Shown here one piece after another: positions 12,621 to 23,184 of a DNA stretch of 64,000 nucleotides. Made by a program: the position numbers and the translations under genes. Origin of the DNA: Culex pipiens pallens (taxonomy: Eukaryota; Arthropoda; Insecta; Diptera; Culicidae). The notes below the pieces were generated by a model. That model was given only the letters and a program-made list of their open reading frames with translations, made no database searches and was not told where the DNA came from. The stretch covers positions 143,096,756 through 143,160,755 of the forward strand of contig NC_068939.1 in NCBI RefSeq assembly GCF_016801865.2. Reading direction: 5' to 3'. Within the stretch, counting starts at the first letter, position 1. Every line of letters begins with the position of its first letter.

Positions 12621-13643
12621 GACCCTAAACCGAGCCAAATGTGATCTGTTTGAACACAATCGGTTGAGCCAGTGCTAAGTAACAGTTTAGTTTTCGATTC
12701 TAAGTCGATAGGTATACATGAAGATGAATCTTAGAGCTTTCTGTGGAAAGATAATTTTTTGAGCAGGATTATTACCTCAGAAGAAAAAAAAACAAATTAA
12801 ATTTGATTGATTTTGATGATTTTTTAGTTGCCCTTCCCCTCGAATTTGACTGTAGCTGAGGCACAGTGGATCCAGGTGTGACAAAAATCAAAAAATGAAA
12901 GTTAAATTTCAAAAGTGTTAGAATTTTTCAATTTTTTTTCATACCTTCAAAAACACTTTCTCAAATTTTGTGCAAGATTGGATGGAATTTGAATTTTTGG
13001 CGACTTTGAGAGTGCAGACATTTTTGTTATTTCTAGTAGCTGAAGCTTCAAAATTCGCAAAAACTATTTTTTCTTAAAACTTGCATAACTCAGCCAATTT
13101 TAAACCAAATTTGATTTTTTTGGCTGCATTCGAAAGGTATTTAAAAGTTGTTAATTTTACTGTTCTTGGAATTTTGATTCACCTCTCCCCCCTTTTTAGC
13201 TATTCAAACGAAAGAAAGCATACACTATTTTCAAGATTTTTTCGAATTTCAACCCTTTAGGAACAATTTTGTACGGGTGTGACCAAAGTCTCGTATGCAG
13301 TTTCTGTCATGAAATATAATTTACTTCCAGACTATATATAGCAAATTTTGCTCATACTTGCTCGAAAGATAAAAATTTGCATGTTTCTAAAAAAAAGTCA
13401 AAGTGGATCTACTCTACTCTATTCACGAATCGGATCAAAAAGTCAGATATGGCAATCGCCTTATGATTTTTCTTCATATTCAAGAATTCAACAAATGTAC
13501 TAAAATAATACTGAATTTTGGATTTCTTAGTGTACCAAGATTCCCCCCCCCCTCTCCCTCGTCATTTATTATGACTTGGTTAAATATTCCTCTTGGAATG
13601 ACCAAAAACTTTAACGGCGAAAATACTTTCTATCGTAAAATTT

Positions 13644-13726
13644 CACATGTGCTTGTGTGCTATCTTGTGACCCGTATGCTGAAAAATATAGGACGTGTCA
13701 CAAGATAGCACACAAGCTACGATGTG
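13644..13726. other. Perfect 21-bp-stem hairpin, about 83 nt
   Basis: GCTTGTGTGCTATCTTGTGAC (13,651-13,671) is perfectly complementary to 13,697-13,717 across a 25-nt loop. A 2/4-nt internal loop is then followed by a further 5-bp CACAT/ATGTG stem. The size is pre-miRNA-like, but the hairpin sits in repeat DNA, so it may be a decayed miniature element. Expression cannot be judged from sequence. Confidence 0.5.
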
Positions 13727-13814
13727 TATCTGCGTGGAGAATTATTGGAACAAAGTGATGCGGGCAGTGATAAACATATTACTTAATGAGCAATTGCAAA
13801 CATTTCAATGAATA

Positions 13815-13924
13815 CCGTCATCAGGGGTGACATTGGTTCTGGTGGGTGAGATAAAGTCATACAAAATTGCTAAAATTTGTATGACCCAATCTCACCCCAG
13901 ACCTAATGTCACCCCTGATGACGG
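13815..13924. mobile_element. 110-bp palindromic miniature element with TA flanks (Tc1/mariner-type MITE)
   Basis: CCGTCATCAGGGGTGACATT begins the left arm and the right arm is its near-perfect reverse complement over about 50 bp. It is flanked by TA on both sides (13,813-13,814 and 13,925-13,926), the target preference of Tc1/mariner elements. A relative of one end lies at 10,957 and another TA-adjacent CCGTAAATTAGG-type end (minus sense) near 48,540-48,575. Confidence 0.7.
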
Positions 13925-14882
13925 TACATACTTTTTTTGATACGATAGATTTTCTTGTGGGAATCCTAACCATGCAAGATTTTTTTCTTTCAACTGTCCC
14001 AAAAAGTCTTCCTTAAAGCAGTTTTTACCTTACATATTTTTATGTGTAGCTTAGTACATAAAAAGCAGAGCAGACCTTGGCTCTAGTCGTGAATGAATAG
14101 AGGAGGGAAGATGGGAAATATAAAAAAATCAAAACTGTATTCTCAACTTTTTAAATTAAAATGTATCACAAATTTCTCTAATTAATAACTCTAATGCAAA
14201 AAAAAAAAGTTAATGATTTATTAATTTTGTAGGTAACGATCTTTGTTTTGCACCCTAGTATTTGGAGAATATTCAAAAGGGGAAGGAGATAAAAACTTGA
14301 AATGAATTTTTCGTTGGCCTCAACAAAAATCTAGAATTTTTTTAAAGGTCCTTCAATTTATTGTGTTTCATAAACTACAGATACTACTAAAATGTGCACA
14401 GTTAAAATGTTATGATAATCTCATAGAAGCCAAAATACACTTTTCCTCAAATACACAAATTTTGGAACACACTATTAACTGGACCATCCTAACGTTACTA
14501 CTGTATTGAACCTGATCAACTTTTCGGAAGATGACAAAGCTGTTATTTAAAAGTGTGGTATCTACGAATTTTGATTAACAAAATTTCGGTTATGGATCTT
14601 TGTGATATGGTACCACCCTAACATTTTATTTGTTAAGATTTACACACACAAAAAATCAAAATTCCAAACTACTATTGATATAAAAAATACAATTTCAGCA
14701 ATTGAATTTTTTTTAAATTATAATTTATGAACCACCCTAATGTACTTAGATTTTATTTCATGAAAAAATAAATGTATTTTTTGAATTCAGCTGCCCACAA
14801 TTACCCTAATATGACATATTTGGTAGAATACCTGACATTTTTTTAATTTTGTCACACCTTTGTTCGGAGAGGATCCACTGTG

Positions 14883-15495
14883 TGAGAGTTTGTCCCTTGA
14901 CATAAAATTAGTACTAGCATAATAAACGAAAATATCGAGATCAACGACCACATAGCAGTCAAATTTGGGTGGTTACCAAGTGAAAAACCAAAAAAAGTGA
15001 TTTTATTTTAAAATATTTCATACAACCATTATATTGGCTGCCATCATAGATTACAAATTCCCAGATTTTTGGTCATACTTGAGTTAAAAAAAATAAGACG
15101 ATGAAACAAATGTTTTTTTCGAGATTCGATTTTCCGAAGTCAAAGTTCTTCAAAGTCTTCGGATAATCGAGGTGTGACTGTATATTTTTACCGTTTTGTA
15201 ACTATAATTTTCATTTTGTATTATTCAAATCGTAAAAAAAATATTCCAATTCTTTTTATATGAAGATCTAAATGTAATTTCTGTTTTTTTTTAAAATGAC
15301 TTTTATGAACAAAGCGAATGCTAATACAGTGGACCCTCTCGTTGTCGATATTGAAGGGACCGTCAAGAGCGGGAGGTATCAAAGCATGCTACTTGAAGGG
15401 ACTGAAAAATTCATTGACAGCGAAAGCAAGATTTATATCGAGAAGATCGACAGCCAGAAAGTCGCCTGTATTACGTTTTCCTCTACTTTGAAATG
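14883..15495. repeat. Remnants of pogo-like ends
   Basis: Minus-sense CAGTCACACCTCGATTATCC begins at 15,180 beside a TA and reads leftward to about 15,115, like one end of a pogo/Tigger-type element. At 15,327, also after TA, CAGTGGACCCTCTCGTTGTC begins a second end-like sequence running to about 15,470. Neither has a partner end nearby. The open frame across 15,296-15,496 is judged repeat-derived. Confidence 0.4.
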
Positions 15496-16198
15496 AAATC
15501 TAACCTGAACAACTGCATATGCCTCTACAAAATTGAATTGTGCACTTAGTTTACGTTTACGTACTCGTCTCCTAATTAAAGCTTCACGGATGATTTATAA
15601 AAGGTCCAATTAATTGCAGTTGGAAGAACCCATCCGAAGGGAAATTACCGTAACGTGTTTTCTCCTCAGTAATCGTCCTTCGTATTGTTCTACAGAGGCT
15701 GGTCGTTGATTGGTGGTGCGCTAATCCACTACACTAAAAACCCGATGGTTTGACACCTTGCTGTTTGACACTTTTAAGTTTGTACACAGTTGGTTTGACA
15801 AAGTCATACTAAAAATTTATACTTTTATACAGCGCTCACGCGTTTGTAAAAAAAATCTTTCATACAAAAATGTCTTCTTTAAAACGCTAATAATCGTCAG
15901 GGTTAATTCGGATCGCTTTGCAGTCTTCGAGAAAGTTGTATATCTTAAAATTTTACATAAGAATACCACACTTGACATTGATCCGACACATTTAACGCCA
16001 CTTTTTGGCGAAATTTTGAATTTTTATGCTTTTCCTCATACATTTTGCGATTTTTTCCATTCAAAACTTCAACGATTGAAAGCGACCGATTTGGGTCAAA
16101 ATTGGCACAGTTACTTATTTTTACCCAAAGTATCGAGCCAGGGGGTATCTCTCATAATTTTCCAAAATTTACAACTTTTCTTGTCACCCTAATCCAGA
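15496..16198. other. Noncoding AT-rich stretch
   Basis: Only overlapping short frames without protein-like composition are present. I see no element ends or gene. Confidence 0.6.
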
Positions 16199-16435
16199 TT
16201 AGTCTATTGTCAGATCAACGAACTCCTCCCGTAGCGGATCCTCCGGCCAGATAAGATTCTTCGAAAAACAGTTCCAAGTCACGGAGTGTCGATCGAACGC
16301 CCCGAAACCAGGTTTATTGTGTGCTCGTCCCAGAACACTATAATTATCGTTTTCGTCGATGATCTTCACGACGACGACGACCACGAGTTGATGTCGCGTC
16401 TCCACCGTACAAGAATCGTTCAGCAGCCGAATGAG
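16199..16435 (-). CDS. Unassigned candidate terminal exon (about 78 codons)
   Basis: On the minus strand a frame is open from a possible 3' splice site (ACAG before CTC at 16,435) to TAA at 16,199-16,201. Codon use is GC-rich at third positions, unlike the AT-rich surroundings. The peptide contains VVVVVVKIIDENDN, which looks like the last beta strand plus the DxNDN calcium motif of a cadherin repeat. The downstream part (GAFDRHSVTWNC, LIWPEDPLREEFVDLTID) does not continue as a cadherin domain. The upstream frame is closed by TAA, so it needs splicing to be real. It could be a gene fragment, or a chance frame in the GC-rich promoter-proximal DNA. Confidence 0.25.
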   Translation of the reverse strand, partial: LIRLLNDSCTVETRHQLVVVVVVKIIDENDNYSVLGRAHNKPGFGAFDRHSVTWNCFSKNLIWPEDPLREEFVDLTID

Positions 16436-16560
16436 CTGTTCGTTTACTTAAAAAGCTAAGTACGAATGAGTGACGACGACGCCGGAGACGACGTGCGGGG
16501 ACTTTCAATGAGGCTTACTTGCTGTTGCTTAGTAATGCGGGTGTTGTACTGAGGCCGTAC

Positions 16561-16594
16561 TCAGTCGGAGCTTATCCGTTGGACGACGCGGACG
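16561..16594 (+). promoter_or_regulatory. Inr + DPE core promoter
   Basis: TCAGTC at 16,561-16,566 matches the arthropod initiator TCAKTY with A+1 at 16,563. GGACG at 16,590-16,594 sits exactly at +28 to +32 and fits the downstream promoter element RGWYV. Surrounding 16,460-16,620 is GC/CG-rich. It points along the plus strand. No coding exon follows for 10 kb except the FAR gene, so it may be the FAR promoter (inference). Confidence 0.5.
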
Positions 16595-16749
16595 CGTGAG
16601 ATTCTTTTTGCGCGGAGTGGTGCGGTTCGATTTTTGGGAACAGTTGTTCTGAAAGGTTGAGGTTGAAATCTGCCAAGGATAGATTTCAAGTGTTTATATT
16701 TTTTTTGAGAAAAAGGAAAAATTCAGAAAAGGACAGCAAGTTTTTTGAA
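16563..16749 (+). other. Predicted 5' UTR exon downstream of the Inr/DPE promoter
   Basis: From the predicted start site a 187-nt noncoding exon could end at TTGAA|GTAAGTG, a strong donor at 16,750. The first FAR coding exon has a good acceptor (CACATTCCAG) before 26,948, so a roughly 10-kb intron would join the two. No transcript evidence is available. Confidence 0.3.
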
Positions 16750-17300
16750 GTAAGTGATTTTGTTTGGTGAATTAAAACAAGGTGAATGTGTTAGAGAAGA
16801 ATTAAAAAAAAACAAGTAGAACAAAACTACTTTCGAATGCAGAATGCGTACAGCCGGTGAAGACGTATGAAAATATTCTATATAAAAAAATATTAAATAT
16901 TGATGAGCCAGCAATCTAGTGTCGCAAATCAAGCAGAGCGGATTGAATCTGGAATCGCTTTGTCAAGAGTGTTGTGCCGGATAATCGGTGAATTAGAAGT
17001 TATACAATCCCGACGTTCATCGATCAACGAGTGTGACACAATCAATTGCAAGTGAGAGCTGGGTAGTTTCCCGCAGGTGATTTTTCGCAAACCAAGATGA
17101 AAAATTCTCAGAGACAAAAAATAAATAAATCGGTATTTAAAAAGGTAGAATTTTAAAAAGGTTTATATAAAGTGCACATTTGAAGTAATACAACGAACTT
17201 TCCATTAAATTTATTTTATAAAGTGACAGTGACATTTTTTTTTCCATTTAATCACCTGAATAATGATTTAAAAATTAACTATCTTAAATAGAGCATAGAG
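16750..17300. other. Noncoding stretch
   Basis: No gene or repeat end was recognised. If the upstream promoter is right, this is intron. Confidence 0.5.
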
Positions 17301-17966
17301 CAGGTGTGCCCAACCTCTTAGCCCTGCGGGCCTGATCTAAGTTTTCTGAAGCAGTGAAGGACCTTAACGAATGTTTGATGATATTCTTATTTAAAGTTTA
17401 TACAAGTGTTGCTGATGAGGTACGCATACATTTTATTTTTTCCGAGAGGATTATGAAATAAAAAATCTGCAAAAGTCAATTAAATTTATTGCAATTGTTT
17501 GAAATAATGCAAACTGTAATCATTTTAATCATTTTACAAATTTAAAATATTGAGTCACAGATCGGAAAAGGGAAACTTATAAAAAAAAAAACATTTCAAT
17601 ATACTCTTTGATATTTTGCAAATTTATGACAGAAGCAAAGCTGTAAACATGTGGTGATATTTTTTGGATCATTGTTTTTTTTTTTAATTAGGCGAGCTAT
17701 TTGAACATTTTTTTCCCAGCATTATTTTTAATTAGAAAGAATTAAATTCAAACAAAGAATAAATTTCAATGAGTAAGAATCAAAAATTTGTACACAACAA
17801 GAAAAAACATATAAAATAATTTTTATTCGATTATTGTATAGTATTTGAAAATGTGATCTCTTTCTGTTTTTTTTTTAAATTTCTGAAATATTTTTTTTAA
17901 GTTAAAAGTCCTTGCCAGTCATTGAATAAATTTCAAAAGCCTTCACCTGAATGTTGGGCACCCCTG
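17301..17966. mobile_element. hAT-type nonautonomous element, 666 bp
   Basis: The left end CAGGTGTGCCCAAC and the reverse complement of the right end, CCAGGGGTGCCCAAC, are near-matching terminal inverted repeats of the hAT CAGGGGTG kind. Flanks GCATAGAG (17,293-17,300) and GCATAAAA (17,967-17,974) agree at 6 of 8 bases, consistent with a decayed 8-bp target duplication. The interior is AT-rich with no transposase frame. Confidence 0.7.
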
Positions 17967-18089
17967 GCATAAAAGTTTACTTGTTGTATTTGAATTGTGC
18001 ATATTTTGCGTTATTCTCTTTAAACCTAGAATTGATGAACATAACATTAATAAAATACTTCTTAATAAAAAAAAGGTCCAAACTGTCAA

Positions 18090-18292
18090 TCTCCGCCAAC
18101 TCACACAGCAGTTGCCACGACCCCTCTTCGATTTTCGTGAAACTTTGCTCTAATAATTTTGGTCCCAGATCACGAATCCGAGGTCCATTTTTAGATATCT
18201 CGTGACGGTGGGGCGGTACGACCCCTTTCATTTTTCTGGTTTTTTACTAAGACACGTTTTTCAGTGATTTGTAGCTCGCAACCGTGAAGAGA
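18090..18292 (-). repeat. Family A 3' part, inverted copy
   Basis: Near-identical reverse complement of 19,885-20,080, including gtcgtaccgccccaccgtca, gagatatc, aaatggacctcggattcgtg and ctcttcacggttgcgagcta. The two copies face each other across 1.6 kb that holds a family B copy and the family A 5' part. Confidence 0.8.
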
Positions 18293-18765
18293 TAGGGGAA
18301 TTATACCCTTTCTAATCAAACACCTATCTTCGTCATATGAAGAGTTTGATGCTCGATTAAAGCTCAAAAATACTATTTAGGCTGTAAACTTACCAGCAAC
18401 AGCACCGCCTCGAGTAAGCACGCAAATGTATGCCACTTACTGGCCAAAAAGATCAAATTTAATGCACTTTTGATCATAATTTCTATTTTGCGAGACCATT
18501 TCTCATCATTTTGGTGGCACACACATCCACACGCAAGATCAGAGGTTAACTGCTTAACGAAAGTCGCCATCAATATCTTTTCACTTGCGCTAACGATTTC
18601 AAAGCGCTTAAGATATAAAATTGCTTCCAACCTACGGCTACATGTTCTTTTGACCGTTACTTAGTCACTCACTTGAAAAATAATCCCGAAACATGTAAAT
18701 AATTAGCAAGCGCCATCAAAAAAACAAACGCGCTAAGTCTTTTGAAGTTTCAATTTTGACCATCC
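18293..18765. other. Noncoding stretch
   Basis: Only short overlapping frames on both strands; no family match or gene seen. Confidence 0.5.
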
Positions 18766-19195
18766 ATTCTAATCGAAGGCTGAAGAAAACCGAGCGAGAA
18801 GCGAAGGCAAATAAAGAACAAAGGGTGGCCACCAACACCACCAGCAGCGCTTTTGGTGTTGCCAGGAAACTTTCTCTATAAATGCTACTTTTCGTGAGTG
18901 TTCGCTCAAAATTTCATCAATTTTGGCAGCACGAAGCAGACCTAAACGACGAAGAAAAAAATAACTAAGCTGAAAATACAAAAATGGGCGTGGCCCAATG
19001 CACACGACTGATTAGAATGCGTTTTTGAAATATTTTTTAAAAATGCTTGTAAAAGGAATAGCATAACTTTTAATAAAAGTGAAAATAAACAGAAATGTTC
19101 ACAAAAAGTTGCTCTACTCGTTGGTGTACTTGGTTTTACTGAATTTCAAGGAAACCTCCAGATTATCCAGCATCATTCAAACAAGACCGCTTATT
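18766..19195 (+). repeat. Family B repeat, copy 1
   Basis: About 430 bp, roughly 90% identical to 29,765-30,235 in the same orientation. Landmarks are CATTCTAATCGAAGG at the left, tggccaccaacaccaccag, tataaatgctacttttcgtg, gggcgtggcccaatgcac, GATTAGAATGC, then a shared 170-bp tail ending ...cttattaggcttaaaatggg. CATTCTAATC and GATTAGAATG form short inverted repeats bounding the first 250 bp. Both copies keep the same minus-strand peptide (AAKIDEILSEHSRKVAFI...KVSWQH, then WWCWWPPFVLYLPSLLARFS). The copies differ in a 27-bp stretch inside it. Confidence 0.85.
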
Positions 19196-19479
19196 AGGCT
19201 TAAAATGGGTTTATTTCCCCTAGAAATTGCATTGCGATAATCAGATTTTTTTTTCAAAAAAAATATGTTTGTGATGAGTGAGTGTATCCGGTTTGTTTTT
19301 TTATTTTCGAAAAATCCCCACATACAAGCAGTGCACAAGCCACAACAATCGTCCAAGGGGTCATTCTTATGCAAAATTAGCTGAGCTTTCCGAAAAAAAA
19401 TACTTTCAAAAGCACACGATTGAGTTTTTGGGGTTAAAAATTCGAAAAACTGGTCAAAAATGGTCAAAATCATAACTTT
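19196..19479. other. Noncoding spacer
   Basis: AT-rich sequence between family B copy 1 and family A; nothing recognised. Confidence 0.5.
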
Positions 19480-20085
19480 TTCATTTTTTTTTTTTGTAAA
19501 ATTCTGATAACTCGTGAAGAATACATGCAAACCCCTTATGTCTATATATCAAAATTTTTGTTTTTGTCTGCTCTACAACTTTGTAGAACATTGTTACACT
19601 CTAAAATGTAACCCTGCAAAGTTAGAAAAAACACGTAATTTTAAAATGAAAAATTTTGTTCTAAATGAAAAAATGACCCTTCTGGGTTATTTCAGATTCG
19701 AAAAGTACATTAAATTTCCCATAAAATGACATGTCTCACGATTTTTGACAGTTGAGTAACGGGAAATGGCAGCGATTTTAAAACTATTTTTTAACTTTTT
19801 TGATGAAAAATATGTTTTTTTTCGGAATTTTGAGTACGCTATCAAATCGGGCGTCTAATTTTACACAAAAGTCCCTTTGACACCAAATTTCTATCTCTTC
19901 ACGGTTGCGAGCTACAAATCACTGAAAAACGTGTCTTAGTAAAAAACCAGAAAAATGAAAGGGGTCGTACCGCCCCACCGTCACGAGATATCGAAAAATG
20001 GACCTCGGATTCGTGATCAAGGACCAAAATTACCCCTAAGAGCAAAGTTTCACGAAAATCGAAGAGGGGTCGGGGAAACTTTTTC
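19480..20085 (+). repeat. Family A repeat, fullest copy
   Basis: Carries all blocks of the family: tctatatatcaaaatttttg, ctacaactttgtagaacatt, gggttatttcagattcgaaa, gctatcaaatcgggcgtcta, cttcacggttgcgagctaca, gtcgtaccgccccaccgtca, cctcggattcgtgatca and ggggtcggggaaactttttc. Noncoding; function unknown. Other copies are 11,520, 18,090 (inverted), 20,455, 22,820 (inverted), 35,510 (inverted) and fragments at 51,640. Confidence 0.8.
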
Positions 20086-20454
20086 CGATTTCCTTATTTA
20101 TTTCCGAATTTATTATTAATATGTTTTTCCTAAAGTTGAGTCTTTTTCCAATTTGCAGTCTAAAAAATTCAAAATTTGTTAGAAAAAGTGTGTAATGTTT
20201 GATTTCATAAATGCTATGCAACGTATTTTTAAATGTTGAGAAGAAATTGCACAAGTTCTTCAAAATTTTGTTTTCATTTATTCGTTTTTTTGTCTCCTTA
20301 AAAATCTGCACTTGCCTTCAAGGTTACAATCGATTTAACAAGTCTTTCAAATTAAAATTATCGATACGATCCTTTTTATTTTTGAACAGTTGAAAAAAGA
20401 AGTGTTATTCAATAATTTGCAGCCTTTAATGATGATAGTTGGGAAATTTATTGT
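20086..20454. other. AT-rich spacer
   Basis: AT-rich sequence between two family A copies; the short frames are not protein-like. Confidence 0.5.
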
Positions 20455-21030
20455 CAAACGGACTTTTATGTCATTGGACGCCCGATTTGATGGCGTACTC
20501 AAAATTCTGAATAAACGTATTTTTCATCAAGAAAAAAAAAACAAGATGCCATTCTACAACTTACAATTGTTACACTCTAAAAAATAACCCAGCAAAGTTA
20601 CAATAAATACGAAATTTTAAAATGAAAATTTTTGTTATAAATAAAAAAATAACCCTTCTGGATTATTGCAGATTCAAAAAGTAAACTAAATGCCTCATAA
20701 AATGGCACGGCTCAAAAAATTTTGAGTAAAAGTTGAATAACGAAAAATTACATGGTTTTAGATTTTTTTGTAGTTTTTTCGATGAAACTACGTTTTATCG
20801 GAATTCTTAGTAGGTATGCCATCAAATCGGGCGTCCAGTTTTACATAAATGATTGAAAAACATTTTTCGAATGTTAAAACATGGAAGGGGTCGTGACGCC
20901 CCTCTGTCACGAGATATCGAAAAATTGAGGTCGTTTTCGTGATCAGTGACGAGAATAAATCCTTAGGACAAAGTTACACGCAAATCGAAGATGGTCGGGG
21001 CTATTGCTGTGTGTGTTGGCGGAGAATTAT
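20455..21030 (+). repeat. Family A repeat, further copy
   Basis: Parallel to 19,480-20,085 with the same order of blocks (ttacactctaaaaaataacc, ctggattattgcagattcaa, gccatcaaatcgggcgtcca, ggtcgtgacgcccctctgtc, cacgagatatcgaaaaattg). More diverged, with small deletions. The two copies form a degenerate direct duplication. Confidence 0.7.
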
Positions 21031-23184
21031 CCATATAATTGGACAAACAACTCTGTTGCTAGGAAAGATCTCAATATTTAATCATTAAATTTTCGAAATA
21101 GTTTTTGTATGTTTCAAAAATTGTGGAAAAAATTTCTCGACGCTTTATTCCAAATAACAAACCACCATTAATTGTTGCAATTCTTAACCATACATTTAAT
21201 TAAAAAACAAACTCTGCCCAAGAAACAAAGCCTACCCTTTAGTCGTGAGAATTTCCCTAGATGCACTTTTTTTTTGCATCTTTGTCGCAATAATTTCCAC
21301 CGCGAAGCTGCACCGTATTTATCATCGAGCTTGACTCATTTCCATCGTGTGCAGATTTTCTACAGCTGAGCTCGGTGTTGCATTCCAAGATGCACTTTTA
21401 ACACACAACAGATTCGCGACTTTTGTTGGTACACTGAGAAAATTTTTAATTTTGAGCATTATTTTCTGCTTTTTTTCAAAACTGCTGCGATTTAATTTAT
21501 AATAATTTTTCAAATAAAATTTTCGTTGCAATAATTGATGTTGTAAAGTAATTAAATACATATATTTATCAACAACCAATTATCTTTTTTCCGTCCTTGT
21601 GCATCCATGCTTTTCGAGGGCCTCAAGAGTGCAGAAAGAAAAAACGTCAAGAATTAAATCCAACTTTTAAGGTCAGTACTGTGCGAGGCACCCGCCACCA
21701 CACCGGCACGTCGTAATTCATCCCCAATAAGTTCTCAAGAGGGGCAGCATGCCAACTGCAATTGGCCGCAGAAAGGTGATGCACTTTGGACAGCAGAGTG
21801 CACCGTCGTTGTAGGTTCGTTTAAGGGGGGCCAGCGGTATCAGAAGACTGCAACGAGCGAAAGACAACGACGACCACGTCGTGAACTTTACAAGTCAGGG
21901 TGAACCGGCTCGTGAATTCTTTATTGAAGGGGATGGGGAATTTGCAAAAATGTGGCTGCGAAGATCTTGAAAAAAAAAAAAAAAATACTGAAAATTCATC
22001 AAGTTTTCAGATTCATTAACTCAAACTTAAACGAAAAACATTTTTTTATAGCAATTTTTCGAATAAGTGCCCACAATTCTGACCGTGGCCATCGACTCGG
22101 TTGCAATGCAGAGTGGGGCAGGAGACCCGGTGACCTACATACAGGGCCATCCGTTTTGCCGACAATTGGTCCTTGAGGGCAACACTGCACTGCACTGCTT
22201 AGCCGGTGGGTGTCGTGTAGGGGTTGTGTCCTTTTTTTTTGGTACAATTCTGTTTTTTTTTTGAAAAAAAAAAACAGAATTGTTTGTTAAAAAATTTAAA
22301 GAAATACTATAAACCAAACAAAAAAAAATTAAAATAAGTATATCGCGAAAAATGTAAGTCTAAACAAGAAACCTTACCCCTGATTTGCAATGAAGTTTTT
22401 CCCATCTTCTATAATATCGACTAGTACCTATGCATGCTGAATGACGATTAATAAGCCTCGGACTGAAACTCGAACGTGTCGCTTCTTTTCTCTTGGTTTT
22501 GTTTAACGACTTGTACTATAATCTACAGGCGGCTAACCTAATTCAAGGGTCATAGCGTCATAGGTTAAAATATTGCATTAGTTGTCAAAATGGTAGCTTG
22601 AGACAGGCAGTCGATTTTTTTTAAGCATTATTATTAAGGTACAGTAAAAAAATAACTTTTTGAATTCTCATACCGATACAAAATATCGTGTGATAACAAA
22701 ATTTGAGTATTTTGCAAAAATACGGTTTCTATGAAAAAAAAAATGTTACGGTATTTTATTTAAAAACCCATTTCAGAATATTTTTTTAAAAGAATTCATT
22801 CTCTGTGGCCCTTGCGAAATCGGAAAAAGTTGCCCGATCTTATTTTGATTTGCGTGAAATTTTGTCCTAAGGGATAATTTTGGTCCCAGATCACAAATCC
22901 AAATTTTTCAATAATTTGCCGGTAAAAATCCAATTTCTAATTTCAAGGCCAGCTTTCAAAAAAAATTATTTAAGTATAAAGTATCACAAAATTCCTTACA
23001 CATTATTACAGTTATGCTGCAACTGAAAATATTCTAAATATCAATGAATTTACTAAAAAAAGTGTCCTAAAGTTTCGTGGCATTTCCGATCTGTGGTCCC
23101 AAAAAAAAAAGCAAAGCAAAAGTCATAAAAGTGCCCTATTTAATTGAAAATACAAACATTAACCTTGCAAATCAATTCATTTTA
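21031..23184. other. Noncoding stretch with a GC-rich patch and one hairpin
   Basis: A GC-rich patch at about 21,675-22,235 stands out but shows no sustained protein-like frame. ACAATTCTG-T10 at 22,244-22,262 and A11-CAGAATTGT at 22,264-22,283 form a 19-bp hairpin. A partial inverted family A copy lies at about 22,820-22,910. Confidence 0.6.

Larger units (their letters stand above)
12862..14882. mobile_element. Candidate 2-kb element with CACAGTGGATCC inverted ends
   Basis: CACAGTGGATCC at 12,862-12,873 is matched by its exact reverse complement at 14,871-14,882. Inside both ends similarity continues as AGGTGTGACAAAA at the left and its near complement (TTTTGTCACACCT) at 14,846-14,860. No clean target duplication was found and no transposase is readable. 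It contains a short hairpin (13,644-13,726) and a nested TA-flanked miniature element (13,815-13,924). Confidence 0.45.
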
